Positions 47,228-59,900 of a stretch of 64,000 nt of DNA are shown in pieces (positions within the stretch are counted from its first letter, which is position 1; the number at the start of each line of letters is the position of its first letter). A program made the position numbers and the translations under genes. The notes beneath the pieces are model-generated. The model saw only the letters and a program-made list of their open reading frames with translations, searched no databases and was not told the origin of the DNA. Source of the DNA: Hydractinia symbiolongicarpus (taxonomy: Eukaryota > Cnidaria > Hydrozoa > Anthoathecata > Hydractiniidae); NCBI RefSeq assembly GCF_029227915.1, contig NC_079877.1, positions 34,251,851-34,315,850 on the forward strand. The letters run 5' to 3'.

Positions 47228-50200
47228 TAGAGAATGTCTTTATTTCTTCAGCGCGTGCTAACGGCCAGGATTGGTGCCACAGTAAGAAAATCTTATTTAT
47301 CTAAATATTTAAATAAAGCGCTACCGCAGAGCCTAATGTAACCGCTGAATTCCAGCAATCATGTCAAATTCAGAAGAATGTTATTCCTTTTAGACCAATT
47401 GGCGCATTTATCACATTTTTAAGGTCACAGTCCAGAATCAGTTGAAATAATTCCCACGGTCAATCGTTTCACTGTTAAAAGCGATACAACTTAGTAATAT
47501 CGGAAGGAAATCACTAAATACATGTTGGTACGAATATGTGACGCAACCGTTGTAACTCAAACGGATTGACACCGTTAGAAAGTCAATGAAATGGAGTTTT
47601 TGAAACTGTCTCTATATCTTCAGCGCGCGCTAACGGCTAGGATTGGTGCCATAGTAAAAATGACTTATTTATCTAAACTTTTAAATGAATCACTACCACA
47701 GGGTCCAGTGTAATCGCTGAGTTCCGGCAATCATGTCAAATTAAGAAGAATGTTCTTTCTTGGAGTCCAATTGTCTCATTTATCACACTTATGAGGTCAA
47801 AGTCCAAAATCAGTTCAATTAAGTCGCACAGTCAAACGTTTCACAGTTAAAAGCGATGCGACATAGTAATATCAGAATACTTTCGCTAAATACATGTTGG
47901 TACGAATATGTGACACAACCGTTGTAACTCAAACGCAATTATACCGCCAAGAAATCAATGAAATGTAGTTTTTTAGAATGTCTTTATTTCTTCAGCGCGA
48001 ACTAACGGCTAGGATTGGTCCCACAGTAAAAAATGACTTATTTATCTAAATTTTTAAATAAAGCGTTACCACAGCGCCCAGTGTAATCGGTGAGTTCCAT
48101 CAATCAAGTCAAACTAAGAAGAATGTCAATTCTTGTAGTCAAAATGACTCATTTATCACATTTATAAGGTCAAAGTCTAAAATCAGTTTAATTAAGTCCC
48201 ACAGTCAATCTTTTCTCTGTTGAAAGCGATACAACTTAGTAATATCGGAAAAATATCACTAAATACATGTTGGTACAAATGTGTGACGCAACCGTTGTAA
48301 CTCAAACGGATTGACACCGTTAGAAAGTTAATGAAATGTAGTTTAAAAACTGTGTCTATTTCTTCAGCGCGCGATAACGGCTAGGGTTGGTCCCACAGTA
48401 CAAAATGACTTATTTATCTAAATTTTTAAATAAAGCGTTACCACAGCGCCCAGTGTAATCGGTGAGTTCCATCAATCAAGTCAAACTAAGAAGAATGTCA
48501 TTTCTTGTAGTCAAAATGACTCATTTATCACATTTATAAGGTCAAAGTCTAAAATCAGTTCAACTAAGTCCCACAGTCAATCGTTTCACTGTTGAAAGCG
48601 ATACAACTTTGTATTATCGGAAGGAAATCACTAAATACATGTTGGTACGAATATGTGACGCAACCGCTTTAACTCAAACGGATTGACACCGTTAGAAAGT
48701 CAATGAAATGTAGTTTTTAAAACTGTGTCTATTTCTTCAGCGCGCAATAACGGCTAGGATTGGTCCCACAGTACAAAATGACTTATTTATCTAAATTTTT
48801 TAAAAAGAGTTACCACAGCGCCCAGTGTAATCGGTGAGTTCCATCAATCAAGTCAAACTAAGAAGAATGTCATTTCTTGTAGTCAAAATGACTCATTTAT
48901 CACATTTATAAGGTCAAAGTCTAAAATCAGTTTAATTAAGTCCCACAGTCAATCGTTTCTCTGTTGAAAGCGATACAACTTAGTAATATCGGAAGAAAAT
49001 CACTAAATACATGCTGGTACGATTATGTGACGCAACCGTTTTAACTCAAACGGATTGACACTGTTAAAAAGTCAATGAAATGTAGCTTTTGAAACTGTCT
49101 CTATTTCTTCAGCGTGCGATAACGGCTAGGATTGTTTCCACCGTAATAAATGACTTATTTATCTTAACTTTTAAACAAAGCGCTACCACAGCGCATAGTG
49201 TAATCGCTGAGTTTCAGCAATCATGTCAAATTAAGGAGAATGTTATTTCTTCTAGTCATAATGGCTCATTTATTACATTTATAAGGTCAAAGCCCAAAAT
49301 CAGTTCATTTAAGTCCCACAGTCAATCGTTTCTCTGTTGAAAGCGATACAACTTAGTAATATCGGAAGAAAATCACTAAATACATGCTGGTACGATTATG
49401 TGACGCAACCGTTCTAACTCAAACAGATTGACACCGTTAGAAAGTCAATGAAATGTAGTTTTTGAAACTTTCTCTATTTCTTCAGCGCGCAATAACGGCT
49501 AGGATTGGTCCCACAGTACAAAATGACTTATTTATCTTAATTTTTAAATAAAGCGTTACCACAGCGCCCACTGTAATCGCTGAGTTCCAGCAATCATGTC
49601 AAACTAAGAAGAATGTCATTTCTTGTAGTCAAAATGACTCATTTATCACATTTATAAGGTCAAAGTCCAAAATCAGTTCAACTAAGTCCCACAGTCAATC
49701 GATTCACTGTTGAAAGCGATACAACTTAGTAATATCGGAAAAATATCACTAAATACATGTTGGTACAAATGTGTGACGCAACCGTTGTAACTCAAACGGA
49801 TTGACACCGTTAGAAAGTTAATGAAATGTAGTTTTTAAAACTGTGTCTATTTCTTCAGCGCGCGATAACGGCTAGGATTGGTCCCACAGTACAAAATGAC
49901 TTATTTATCTAAATTTTTAAATAAAGCGTTACCACAGCGCCCAGTGTAATCGGTGAGTTCCATTAATCAAGTCAAACTAAGAAGAATGTCATTTCTTGTA
50001 GTCAAAATGACTCATTTATCACATTTATAAGGTCAAAGTCTAAAATCAGTTTAATTAAGTCCCACAGTCAATCGTTTCTCTGTTGAAAGCGATACAACTT
50101 AGTAATATCGGAAGAAAATCACTAAATACATGCTGGTACGATTATGTGACGCAACCGTTTTAACTCAAACGGATTGACACTGTTAAAAAGTCAATGAAAT

Positions 50201-52444
50201 GTAGCTTTTGAAACTGTCTCTATTTCTTCAGCGTGCGATAACGGCTAGGATTGTTTCCACCGTAATAAATGACTTATTTATCTTAACTTTTAAACAAAGC
50301 GCTACCACAGCGCATAGTGTAATCGCTGAGTTCCAGCAATCATGTCAAATTAAGGAGAATGTTATTTCTTCTAGTCATAATGGCTCATTTATTACATTTA
50401 TAAGGTCAAAGCCCAAAATCAGTTCAATTAAGTCCCACAGTCAATCGTTTCTCTGTTGAAAGCGATACAACTTAGTAATATCGGAAGAAAATCACTAAAT
50501 ACATGCTGGTACGATTATGTGACACAACCGTTCTAACTCAAACGGATTGACACCGTTAGAAAGTCAATGAAATGTAGTTTTTAAAACTGTGTCTATTTCT
50601 TCAGCGCGCGATGACGGCTAGGATTGTTTCCACAGTACTAAATGACTTATTTATCTTAACTTTTAAACAAAGCGCTACCACAGCGCCCAGTGTAATCGCT
50701 GAGTTCCAGCAATCATGCCAAGTTAAGAAGAATGATATTTCTTTTAGTCAAAATGGCTCATTTATTACATTTATAAGGTGAAAGTCCAAAATCAGTTCAA
50801 TTAAGTCCCACAGTCAATCGTTTCGCTGTTGAAAACGATACAACTTAGTAATATCGGAAGAAAATCACTAAATACATGATGGTACGATTATGTGACACAA
50901 CCGTTGTAACTCAAAGGCATTGACACTGTTAGAAAGTCAATGAATTGGAGTTTTTGAAACTGTCTCTATATCTTCAGCGCGCGCTAACGGCTAGGATTGG
51001 TGCCATAGTAAAAATGACTTATTTATCTAAACTTTTAAATGAATCGCTACCACAGGGTCCAGTGTAATCGCTGAGTTCCGGCAATCATGTCAAATTAAGA
51101 AGAATGTTCTTTCTTGGAGTGCAATTGTCTCATTTATCACACTTATGAGGTCAAAGTCCAAAATCAGTTCAATTAAGTCGCACAGTCAAACGTTTCACAG
51201 TTAAAAGCGATGCGACATAGTAATATCAGAATACTTTCGCTAAATACATGTTGGTACGAATATGTGACGCAACCGTTGTAACTCAAACGCAATTATACCG
51301 CCAAGAAATCAATGAAATGTAGTTTTTTAGAATGTCTTTATTTCTTCAGCGCGAACTAACGGCTAGGATTGGTCCCACAGTAAATAATGACTTATTTATC
51401 TTAATTTTTAAATAAAGCGCTACCGCAGCGCCCAGTGTAATCACTGAGTTCCAGCAATCATGTCAAATTAAGAAGAATGTTACTTCTTGTTGTCAAAATG
51501 GCTCATTTATCACATTTATAAGGTCAAAGTCTAAAATCAGTTTAATTAAGTCCCACAGTCAATCGTTTCTCTGTTGAAAGCGATACAACTTAGTAATATC
51601 GGAAGAAAATCACTAAATACATGCTGGTACGATTATGTGACGCAACCGTTTTAACTCAAACGGATTGACACTGTTAAAAAGTCAATGAAATGTAGCTTTT
51701 AAAACTGTCTCTATTTCTTCAGCGTGCGATAACGGCTAGGATTGTTTCCACCGTAATAAATGACTTATTTATCTTAACTTTTAAACAAAGCGCTACCACA
51801 GCGCATAGTGTAATCGCTGAGTTCCAGCAATCATGTCAAATTAAGGAGAATGTTATTTCTTCTAGTCATAATGGCTTATTTATTACATTTATAAGGTCAA
51901 AGCCCAAAATCAGTTCAATTAAGTCCCACAGTCAATCGTTTCTCTGTTGAAAGCGATACAACTTAGTAATATCGGAAGAAAATTACTAAATACATGCTGG
52001 TACGATTATGTGACGCAACCGTTCTAACTCAAACGGATTGACACCGTTAGAAAGTCAATGAAATGTAGTTTTTGAAACTGTCTCTATTTCTTCAGCGCGC
52101 GATAACGGCTAGGATTGGTCCCACAGTACAAAATGACTTATTTATCTAAATTTTTAAATAAAGCGTTACCACAGCGCCCAGTGTAATCGCTGAGTTCCAG
52201 CAATCATGTCAAACTAAGAAGAATGTCATTTCTTGTAATCAAAATGACTCATTTATCACATTTATAAGTTCAAAGTCCAAAATCAGTTCAACTAAGTCCC
52301 ACAGTCAATCGATTCACTGTTGAAAGCGATACAACTTAGTAATATCGGAAAAATATCAGTAAATACATGTTGGTACGAATGTGTGACGCAACCGTTGTAA
52401 CTCAAACGAATTGACACCGTTAGAAAGTCAATGAAATGTACTTT
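47228..52444 (+). repeat. Array segment 10: H/J monomers interrupted by E-I' pairs
   Basis: Anchors: 47228 I, 47600 E, 47972 I', 48344 H, 48717 H, 49089 J, 49462 K, 49835 H, 50208 J, 50581 A', 50954 E, 51326 I', 51699 J, 52072 K. The E-I' pair at 47,600 and at 50,954 is nearly the same; both have GGTGCCATAGTAAAAATG, GCGATGCGACATAG and ACTCAAACGCAATTATACC. J monomers at 49089 and 50208 are 1,119 bp (three monomers) apart. The step from 46842 to 47228 is 386 bp because the I monomer carries an extra T-rich GAGAATTTTTTTA stretch. Confidence 0.83.
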
Positions 52445-55400
52445 TTGAAGCTGTCTCTACTTCTTCAGCGCAAACTAACGGCTAGGATTGGTCCCACAGT
52501 AAAAAATGACTTATTCATCTTAATTTTTAAATAAAGCGCTACCACAGCGCCCAGTGTAATCGCTGAGTTCCAGCAATTATGTCAAATTAAGAAGAATGTT
52601 ATTTCTTGGAGTCCAATTGTCTCACTTACAACATTTATAAGGTCAAAGTCCAAAAGCAGTTCAATTAAGTGGCACAGTCAAACGTTTCACAGTTAAAAGC
52701 GATGCAACCTAGTAATATCCAATTACTTTCGCTAAATACATGTTGGTACGAATATGTGACGCAACCGTTGTAACTCAAACGGAATTATACCGCCAAGAAA
52801 TCAATGAAATGTAATTTTTGAGAATTTTTTTTGAGAATGTCTTTATTTCTTCAGCGCGTGCTAACGGCCAGGATTGGTCCCACAGTAAGAAAATCTTATT
52901 TATCTAAATATTTAAATAAAGCGCTACCGCAGAGCCCAATGTAACCGCTGAATTCCAGCAATCATGTCAAATTCAGAAGAATGTTATTCCTTGGAGACCA
53001 ATTGGCGCATGAATCACATTTTTAAGGTCACAGTCCAGAATCAGTTGAAATAATTCCCACGGTCAATCGTTTCACTGTTAAAAGCGATACAACTGAGTAA
53101 TATCGGAAGGAAATCACTAAATACATGTTGGTACGAATATGTGACGCAACCGTTGTAACTCAAACGGATTGACACCGTTAGAAAGTCAATGAAATGTAGT
53201 TTTAGAAACTGTCTCTATTTCTTCAGCGCGCGATGACGGCTAGGATTGTTTCCACAGTACTAAATGACTTATTTATCTTAACTTTTAAACAAAGCGCTAC
53301 CACAGCGCCCAGTGTAATCGCTGAGTTCCAGCAATCATGTCAAACTAAGAAGAATGTCATTTCTTGTAGTCAAAATGACTCATTTATCACATTTATAAGG
53401 TCAAAGTCCAAAATCAGTTCAACTAAGTTCCACAGTCAATCGATTCACTGTTGAAAGCGATACAACTTAGTAATATCGGAAAAATATCAGTAAATACATG
53501 TTGGTACGAATGTGTGACGCAACCGTTGTAACTCAAACGGATTGACACCGTTAGAAAGTCAATGAAATGTACTTTTTGAAGCTGTCTCTACTTCTTCAAC
53601 GCAAACTAACGGCTAGGATTGGTCCCACAGTAAAAAATGACTTATTCATCTTAATTTTTAAATAAAGCGCTACCACAGCGCCCAGTGTAATCGCTGAGTT
53701 CTAGCAATTATGTCAAATTAAGAAGAATGTTATTTCTTGGAGTCCAATTGTCTCACTTACAACATTTATAAGGTCAAAGTCCAAAAGCAGTTCAATTAAG
53801 TCGCACAGTCAAGCGTTTCACAGTTAAAAGCGATGCAACCTAGTAATATCCAACTATTTTCGCTAAATACATGTTGGTACGAATATGTGACGCAACCGTT
53901 GTAACTCAAACGGAATTATACCGCCAAGAAATCAATGAAATGTAATTTTTGAGAATTTTTTTTGAGAATGTCTTTATTTCTTCAGCGCGTGCTAACGGCC
54001 AGGATTGGTCCCACAGTAAGAAAATCTTATTTATCTAAATATTTAAATAAAGCGCTACCGCAGAGCCTAATGTAACCGCTGAATTCCAGCAATCATGTCA
54101 AATTCAGAAGAATGTTATTCCTTGGAGACCAATTGGCGCATTAATCACATTTTTAAGGTCACAGTCCAGAATCAGTTGAAATAATTCCCACGGTCAATCG
54201 TTTCACTGTTAAAAGCGATACAACTGAGTAATATCGGAAGGAAATCACTAAATACATGTTGGTACGAATATGTGACGCAACCGTTGTAACTCAAACGGAT
54301 TGACACCGTTAGAAAGTCAATGAAATGTAGTTTTTGAAACTGTCTCTATTTCTTCAGCGCGCGATGACGGCTAGGATTGTTTCCACAGTACTAAATGACT
54401 TATTTATTTTAACTTTTAAACAAAGCGCTACCACAGCGCCCAGTGTAATCGCTGAGTTCCAGCAATCATGTCAAACTAAGAAGAATGTCATTTCTTGTAG
54501 TCAAAATGACTCATTTATCACATTTATAAGGTCAAAGTCCAAAATCAGTTCAACTAAGTTCCACAGTCAATCGATTCACTGTTGAAAGCGATACAACTTA
54601 GTAATATCGGAAAAATATCAGTAAATACATGTTGGTACGAATGTGTGACGCAACCGTTGTAACTCAAACGGATTGACACCGTTAGAAAGTCAATGAAATG
54701 TACTTTTTGAAGCTGTCTCTACTTCTTCAACGCAAACTAACGGCTAGGATTGGTCCCACAGTAAAAAATGACTTATTCATCTTAATTTTTAAATAAAGCG
54801 CTACCACAGCGCCCAGTGTAATCGCTGAGTTCTAGCAATTATGTCAAATTAAGAAGAATGTTATTTCTTGGAGTCCAATTGTCTCACTTACAACATTTAT
54901 AAGGTCAAAGTCCAAAAGCAGTTCAATTAAGTCGCACAGTCAAACGTTTCACAGTTAAAAGCGATGCAACCTAGTAATATCCAACTACTTTCGCTAAATA
55001 CATGTTGGTACGAATATGTGACGCAACCGTTGTAACTCAAACGGAATTATACCGCCAAGAAATCAATGAAATGTAATTTTTGAGAATTTTTTTTGAGAAT
55101 GTCTTTATTTCTTCAGCGCGTGCTAACGGCCAGGATTGGTCCCACAGTAAGAAAATCTTATTTATCTAAATATTTAAATAAAGCGCTACCGCAGAGCCTA
55201 ATGTAACCGCTGAATTCCAGCAATCATGTCAAATTCAGAAGAATGTTATTCCTTGGAGACCAATTGGCGCATTAATCACATTTTTAAGGTCACAGTCCAG
55301 AATCAGTTGAAATAATTCCCACGGTCAATCGTTTCACTGTTAAAAGTGATACAACTGAGTAATATCGGAAGGAAATCACTAAATACATGTTGGTACGAAT

Positions 55401-56969
55401 ATGTGACGCAACCGTTGTAACTCAAACGGATTGACACCGTTAGAAAGTCAATGAAATGTAGTTTTTGAAACTGTCTCTATTTCTTCAGCGCGCGATGACG
55501 GCTAGGATTGTTTCCACAGTACTAAATGACTTATTTATCTTAACTTTTAAACAAAGCGCTACCACAGCGCCCAGTGTAATCGCTGAGTTCCAGCAATCAT
55601 GTCAAACTAAGAAGAATGTCATTTCTTGTAGTCAAAATGACTCATTTATCACATTTATAAGGTCAAAGTCCAAAATCAGTTCAACTAAGTTCCACAGTCA
55701 ATCGATTCACTGTTGAAAGCGATACAACTTAGTAATATCGGAAAAATATCAGTAAATACATGTTGGTACGAATGTGTGACGCAACCGTTGTAACTCAAAC
55801 GGATTGACACCGTTAGAAAGTCAATGAAATGTACTTTTTGAAGCTGTCTCTACTTCTTCAACGCAAACTAACGGCTAGGATTGGTCCCACAGTAAAAAAT
55901 GACTTATTCATCTTAATTTTTAAATAAAGCGCTACCACAGCGCCCAGTGTAATCGCTGAGTTCCAGCAATTATGTCAAATTAAGAAGAATGTTATTTCTT
56001 GGAGTCCAATTGTCTCACTTACAACATTTATAAGGTCAAAGTCCAAAAGCAGTTCAATTAAGTCGCACAGTCAAACGTTTCACAGTTAAAAGCGATGCAA
56101 CCTAGTAATATCCAATTACTTTCGCTAAATACATGTTGGTACGAATATGTGACGCAACCGTTGTAACTCAAACGGAATTATACCGCCAAGAAATCAATGA
56201 AATGTAATTTTTGAGAATTTTTTTTTGAGAATGTCTTTATTTCTTCAGCGCGTGCTAACGGCCAGGATTGGTCCCACAGTAAGAAAATCTTATTTATCTA
56301 AATATTTAAATAAAGCGCTACCGCAGAGCCTAATGTAACCGCTGAATTCCAGCAATCATGTCAAATTCAGAAGAATGTTATTCCTTGGAGACCAATTGGC
56401 GCATTAATCACATTTTTAAGGTCACAGTCCAGAATCAGTTGAAATAATTCCCACGGTCAATCGTTTCACTGTTAAAAGCGATACAACTTAGTAATATCGG
56501 AAGGAAATCACTAAATACATGTTTGTACGAATATGTGACGCAACCGTTGTAACTCAAACGGATTGACACCGTTAGAAAGTCAATGAAATGTAGTTTTTGA
56601 AACTGTCTCTATTTCTTCAGCGCGCGATGACGGCTAGGATTGTTTCCACAGTACTAAATGACTTATTTATCTTAACTTTTAAACAAAGCGCTACCACAGC
56701 GCCCAGTGTAATCGCTGAGTTCCAGCAATCATGTCAAATTAAGAAGAATGATATTTCGTTTAGTCAAAATGGCTCATTTATTACATTTATAAGGTCAAAG
56801 TCCAAAATCAGTTCAATTAAGTCCCACAGTCAATCGTTTCGCTGTTGAAAGCGATACAACTTAGTAATATCGGAAGAAAATCTCTAAATACATGATGGTA
56901 CGATTATGTGACACAACCGTTGTAACTCAAAGGCATTGACACTGTTAGAAAGTGAATGAAATGGAGTTT
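52445..56969 (+). repeat. F'-I-A' trimer HOR, four tandem copies of about 1,131 bp
   Basis: Anchors: F' 52445, 53576, 54707, 55838; I 52831, 53962, 55093, 56225; A' 53203, 54334, 55465, 56597. The period is 1,131 bp, that is 1,119 for three monomers plus about 12 bp contributed by a duplicated TTTTTGAGAA stretch in each I monomer. The T run in this stretch has 8 T in the first three copies and 9 in the fourth, which gives the fourth A' its 1,132-bp step. Inner copies share TTCTTCAACGCAAACTAACGG-type F' starts and GGCGCATTAATCAC; the first copy differs (TTCAGCGCAAAC, GGCGCATGAATCAC, AGTTTTAGAAAC). The last A' changes body (GATATTTCGTTTAG) and leads into E. Confidence 0.9.
52814..52836 (+). repeat. 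Tandem TTTTTGAGAA micro-duplication with a T8 run in monomer I
   Basis: The usual TTTTTGAGAATGTC start of an I monomer is here doubled, so that TTTTTGAGAA is followed by a T8 run and GAGAATGTC. The same arrangement is present at about 53,945, 55,076 and 56,207, with nine T in the last. A related form with T7 followed by AGAGAATG is at 47,215-47,235. Other I monomers (61,811 and 62,899) have the single form. The doubling, a slippage product, explains the long step into these monomers. Confidence 0.85.
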
Positions 56970-59900
56970 TTGAAACTGTCTCTATATCTTCAGCGCGCGC
57001 TAACGTTTAGGATTGGTGCCATAGTAAAAATGACTTATTTATCTAAACTTTTAAATGAATCGCTACCACAGTGTCCAGTGTAATCGCTGAGTTCCGGCAA
57101 TCATGTCAAATTAAGAAGAATGTTCCTTCTTGGAGTCCAATTGTCTCATTTATCACACTTATGAGGTCAAAGTCCAAAATCAGTTCAATTAAGTCGCACA
57201 GTCAAACGTTTCACAGTTAAAAGCGATGCGATATAGTAATATCAGAATACTTTCGCTAAATACATGTTGGTACGAATATGTGACGCAACCGTTGTAACTC
57301 AAACGCAATTATACCGCCAAGAAATGAATGAAATGTAGTTTTTCAGAATGTCTTTATTTCTTCAGCGCGAACTAACGGCTAGGATTGGTCCCACAGTAAA
57401 GAATGACTTATTTATCTTAATTTTTAAATAAGGCGCTACCGCAGCGCCCAGTGTAATCACTGAGTTCCAGCAATCATGTCAAATTAAGAAGAATGTTACT
57501 TCTTGTAGTCAAAATGGCTCATTTATTACATTTATAAGATCAAAGTCCAAAATCAGTTCAATTAAGTCCCACAGTCAATCGTTTCACTGTTGAAAGCGAT
57601 GCAACTTAGTAATATCGGAAAAAAATCACTAAATACATGTTAGTACGAATATGTGACGCAACCGTTGTAGCTCAAACGGATTGACACCGTTAGAAAATCA
57701 ATGAAATTTAGTTTTAGAAACTGTCGCTATTTCTTCAGCGCGCGATAACGGCTACGATTGGTTCCACAGTAAAAAATGACTTATTTGTCTTAATTTTTAA
57801 ATAAAGCCTTTCCACAGCGCCCAGTGTAATCGCTGAGTTCCAGCAATCATGTCAAATTCAGAAGAATGTTATTCCTTGGAGACCAATTGGCGCATTAATC
57901 ACATTTTTAAGGTCACAGTCCAGAATCAGTTGAAATAATTCCCACGGTCAATCGTTTCACTGTTAAAAGCGATACAACTTAGTAATATCGGAAGGAAATC
58001 ACTAAATACATGTTGGTACGAATATGTGACGCAACCGTTGTAACTCAAACGGATTGACACCGTTAGAAAGTCAATGAAATGTAGTTTTTGAAACTGTCTC
58101 TATTTCTTCAGCGCGCGATGACGGCTAGGATTGTTTCCACAGTACTAAATGACTTATTTATCTTAACTTTTAAACAAAGCGCTACCACAGCGCCCAGTGT
58201 AATCGCTGAGTTCCAGCAATCATGTCAAATTAAGAAGAATGATATTTCGTTTAGTCAAAATGGCTCATTTATTACATTTATAAGGTCAAAGTCCAAAATC
58301 AGTTCAATTAAGTCCCACAGTCAATCGTTTCGCTGTTGAAAGCGATACAACCTAGTAATATCAGAAAAATATCGCTAAATACATGTTGGTTCGAATATGT
58401 GACCCAACCGTTGTAACTCAAACGAATTGACACCGTTAGAAATTCAATGAAATGTGGTTTTTGAAACTCTCTCTATATCTTCATCGCGCGCTAACGGCTA
58501 GGATTGGTCGCACAGTAAAAATGACTTATTTATCTAAATTTTTAATGAATCGCTACCACAGGGTCCAGTGTAATCGCTGAGTTCCGCAATCATGTCAAAT
58601 TAAGAAGAATGTTCTTTCTTGGAGTCCAATTGTCTCATTTATCACACTTATGAGGTCACAGTCCAAAATCAGTTCAATTAAGTCGCACAGTCAAACGTTT
58701 CACAGTTAAAAGCGATGCAACCTAGTAATATCAGAATACTTTCGCTAAATGCATGTTGGTACGAATATGTGACGCAACCGTTGTAACTCAAACGGATTGA
58801 CACCGTTAGAAAGTCAATGAAATGTACTTTTTAAAGCTTTCTCTATTTCTTCAGCGCGAACTAACTGCTAGGATTGGTCCCACAGTAAAAAAAGACTTAT
58901 TTATCTTAATTTTTAAATAAGGCGCTACCACATCGCCCAGTGTAATCGCTGAGTTTCAGCAATCATGTCAAATTAAGAAGAATGTTACTTCTTGGCGTCC
59001 AATTGTCTGACTTATAACACTTATAAGGTCAAAGTCCAAAATCAGTTCATTTAAGTCGCACAGTCAAACGTTTTACAGTTAAAAGCGATGCAACCTAGTA
59101 ATATCCGAATACTTTCGCTAAATACATGTTGGTACGAATGTGTGACGCAACCGTTGTAACTCAAACGGATTGACACCGTTAGAAAGTCAATGTAATGGAG
59201 TTTTTGAAACTGTCTCTATATCTTCAGCGCGCGCAAACGGCTAGGATTAGTCCCACAGTAAAAATGACTTATTTATCTAAATTTTTAAATGAATCGCTAC
59301 CACAGGGTCCAGTGTAATCGCTGAGTTCCGGCAATCATGTCAAATTTAGAAGAATGTTCTTTCTTGGAGTCCAATTGTCTCATTTATCACACTTATGAGG
59401 TCACAGGCCAAAGTTAGTTCAATTAAATCCCATAGTCAATCGTTTCACTGTTAGAAGCGATGCAACCTAGTAATATCAGAAAAACATCGTTAATGCATGT
59501 TGGTACGAATATGTGACCCAACCGTTGTAACTCAAACGGATTGACACCGTTAGAAAGTCAATGAAATGTACTTTTTGAAGCTGTCTCTATTTCTTCAGCG
59601 CGAACTAACGGCTAGGATTGGTCCCACAGTAAAAAATGACTTATTTATCTAAATTTTTTAAAAAAGGCTAACCAGAGCCTAATGTTATCGCTGAATTCCA
59701 GCAATCATGTCAAATTAAGAAGAATGTTATTCCTTGGAGACCTTTTGCCTCATTTATCACATTTATAAAGTCACAGTCCTGAATCAGTTCAAATAATTCC
59801 CACAGTCAATCGTTTTACTGTTAAAAGCGATACAACTTAGGAATATCCGAAGAAAATCACTAAATACATTTTGGTACGAATATGTGACAAAACTGTTGTA

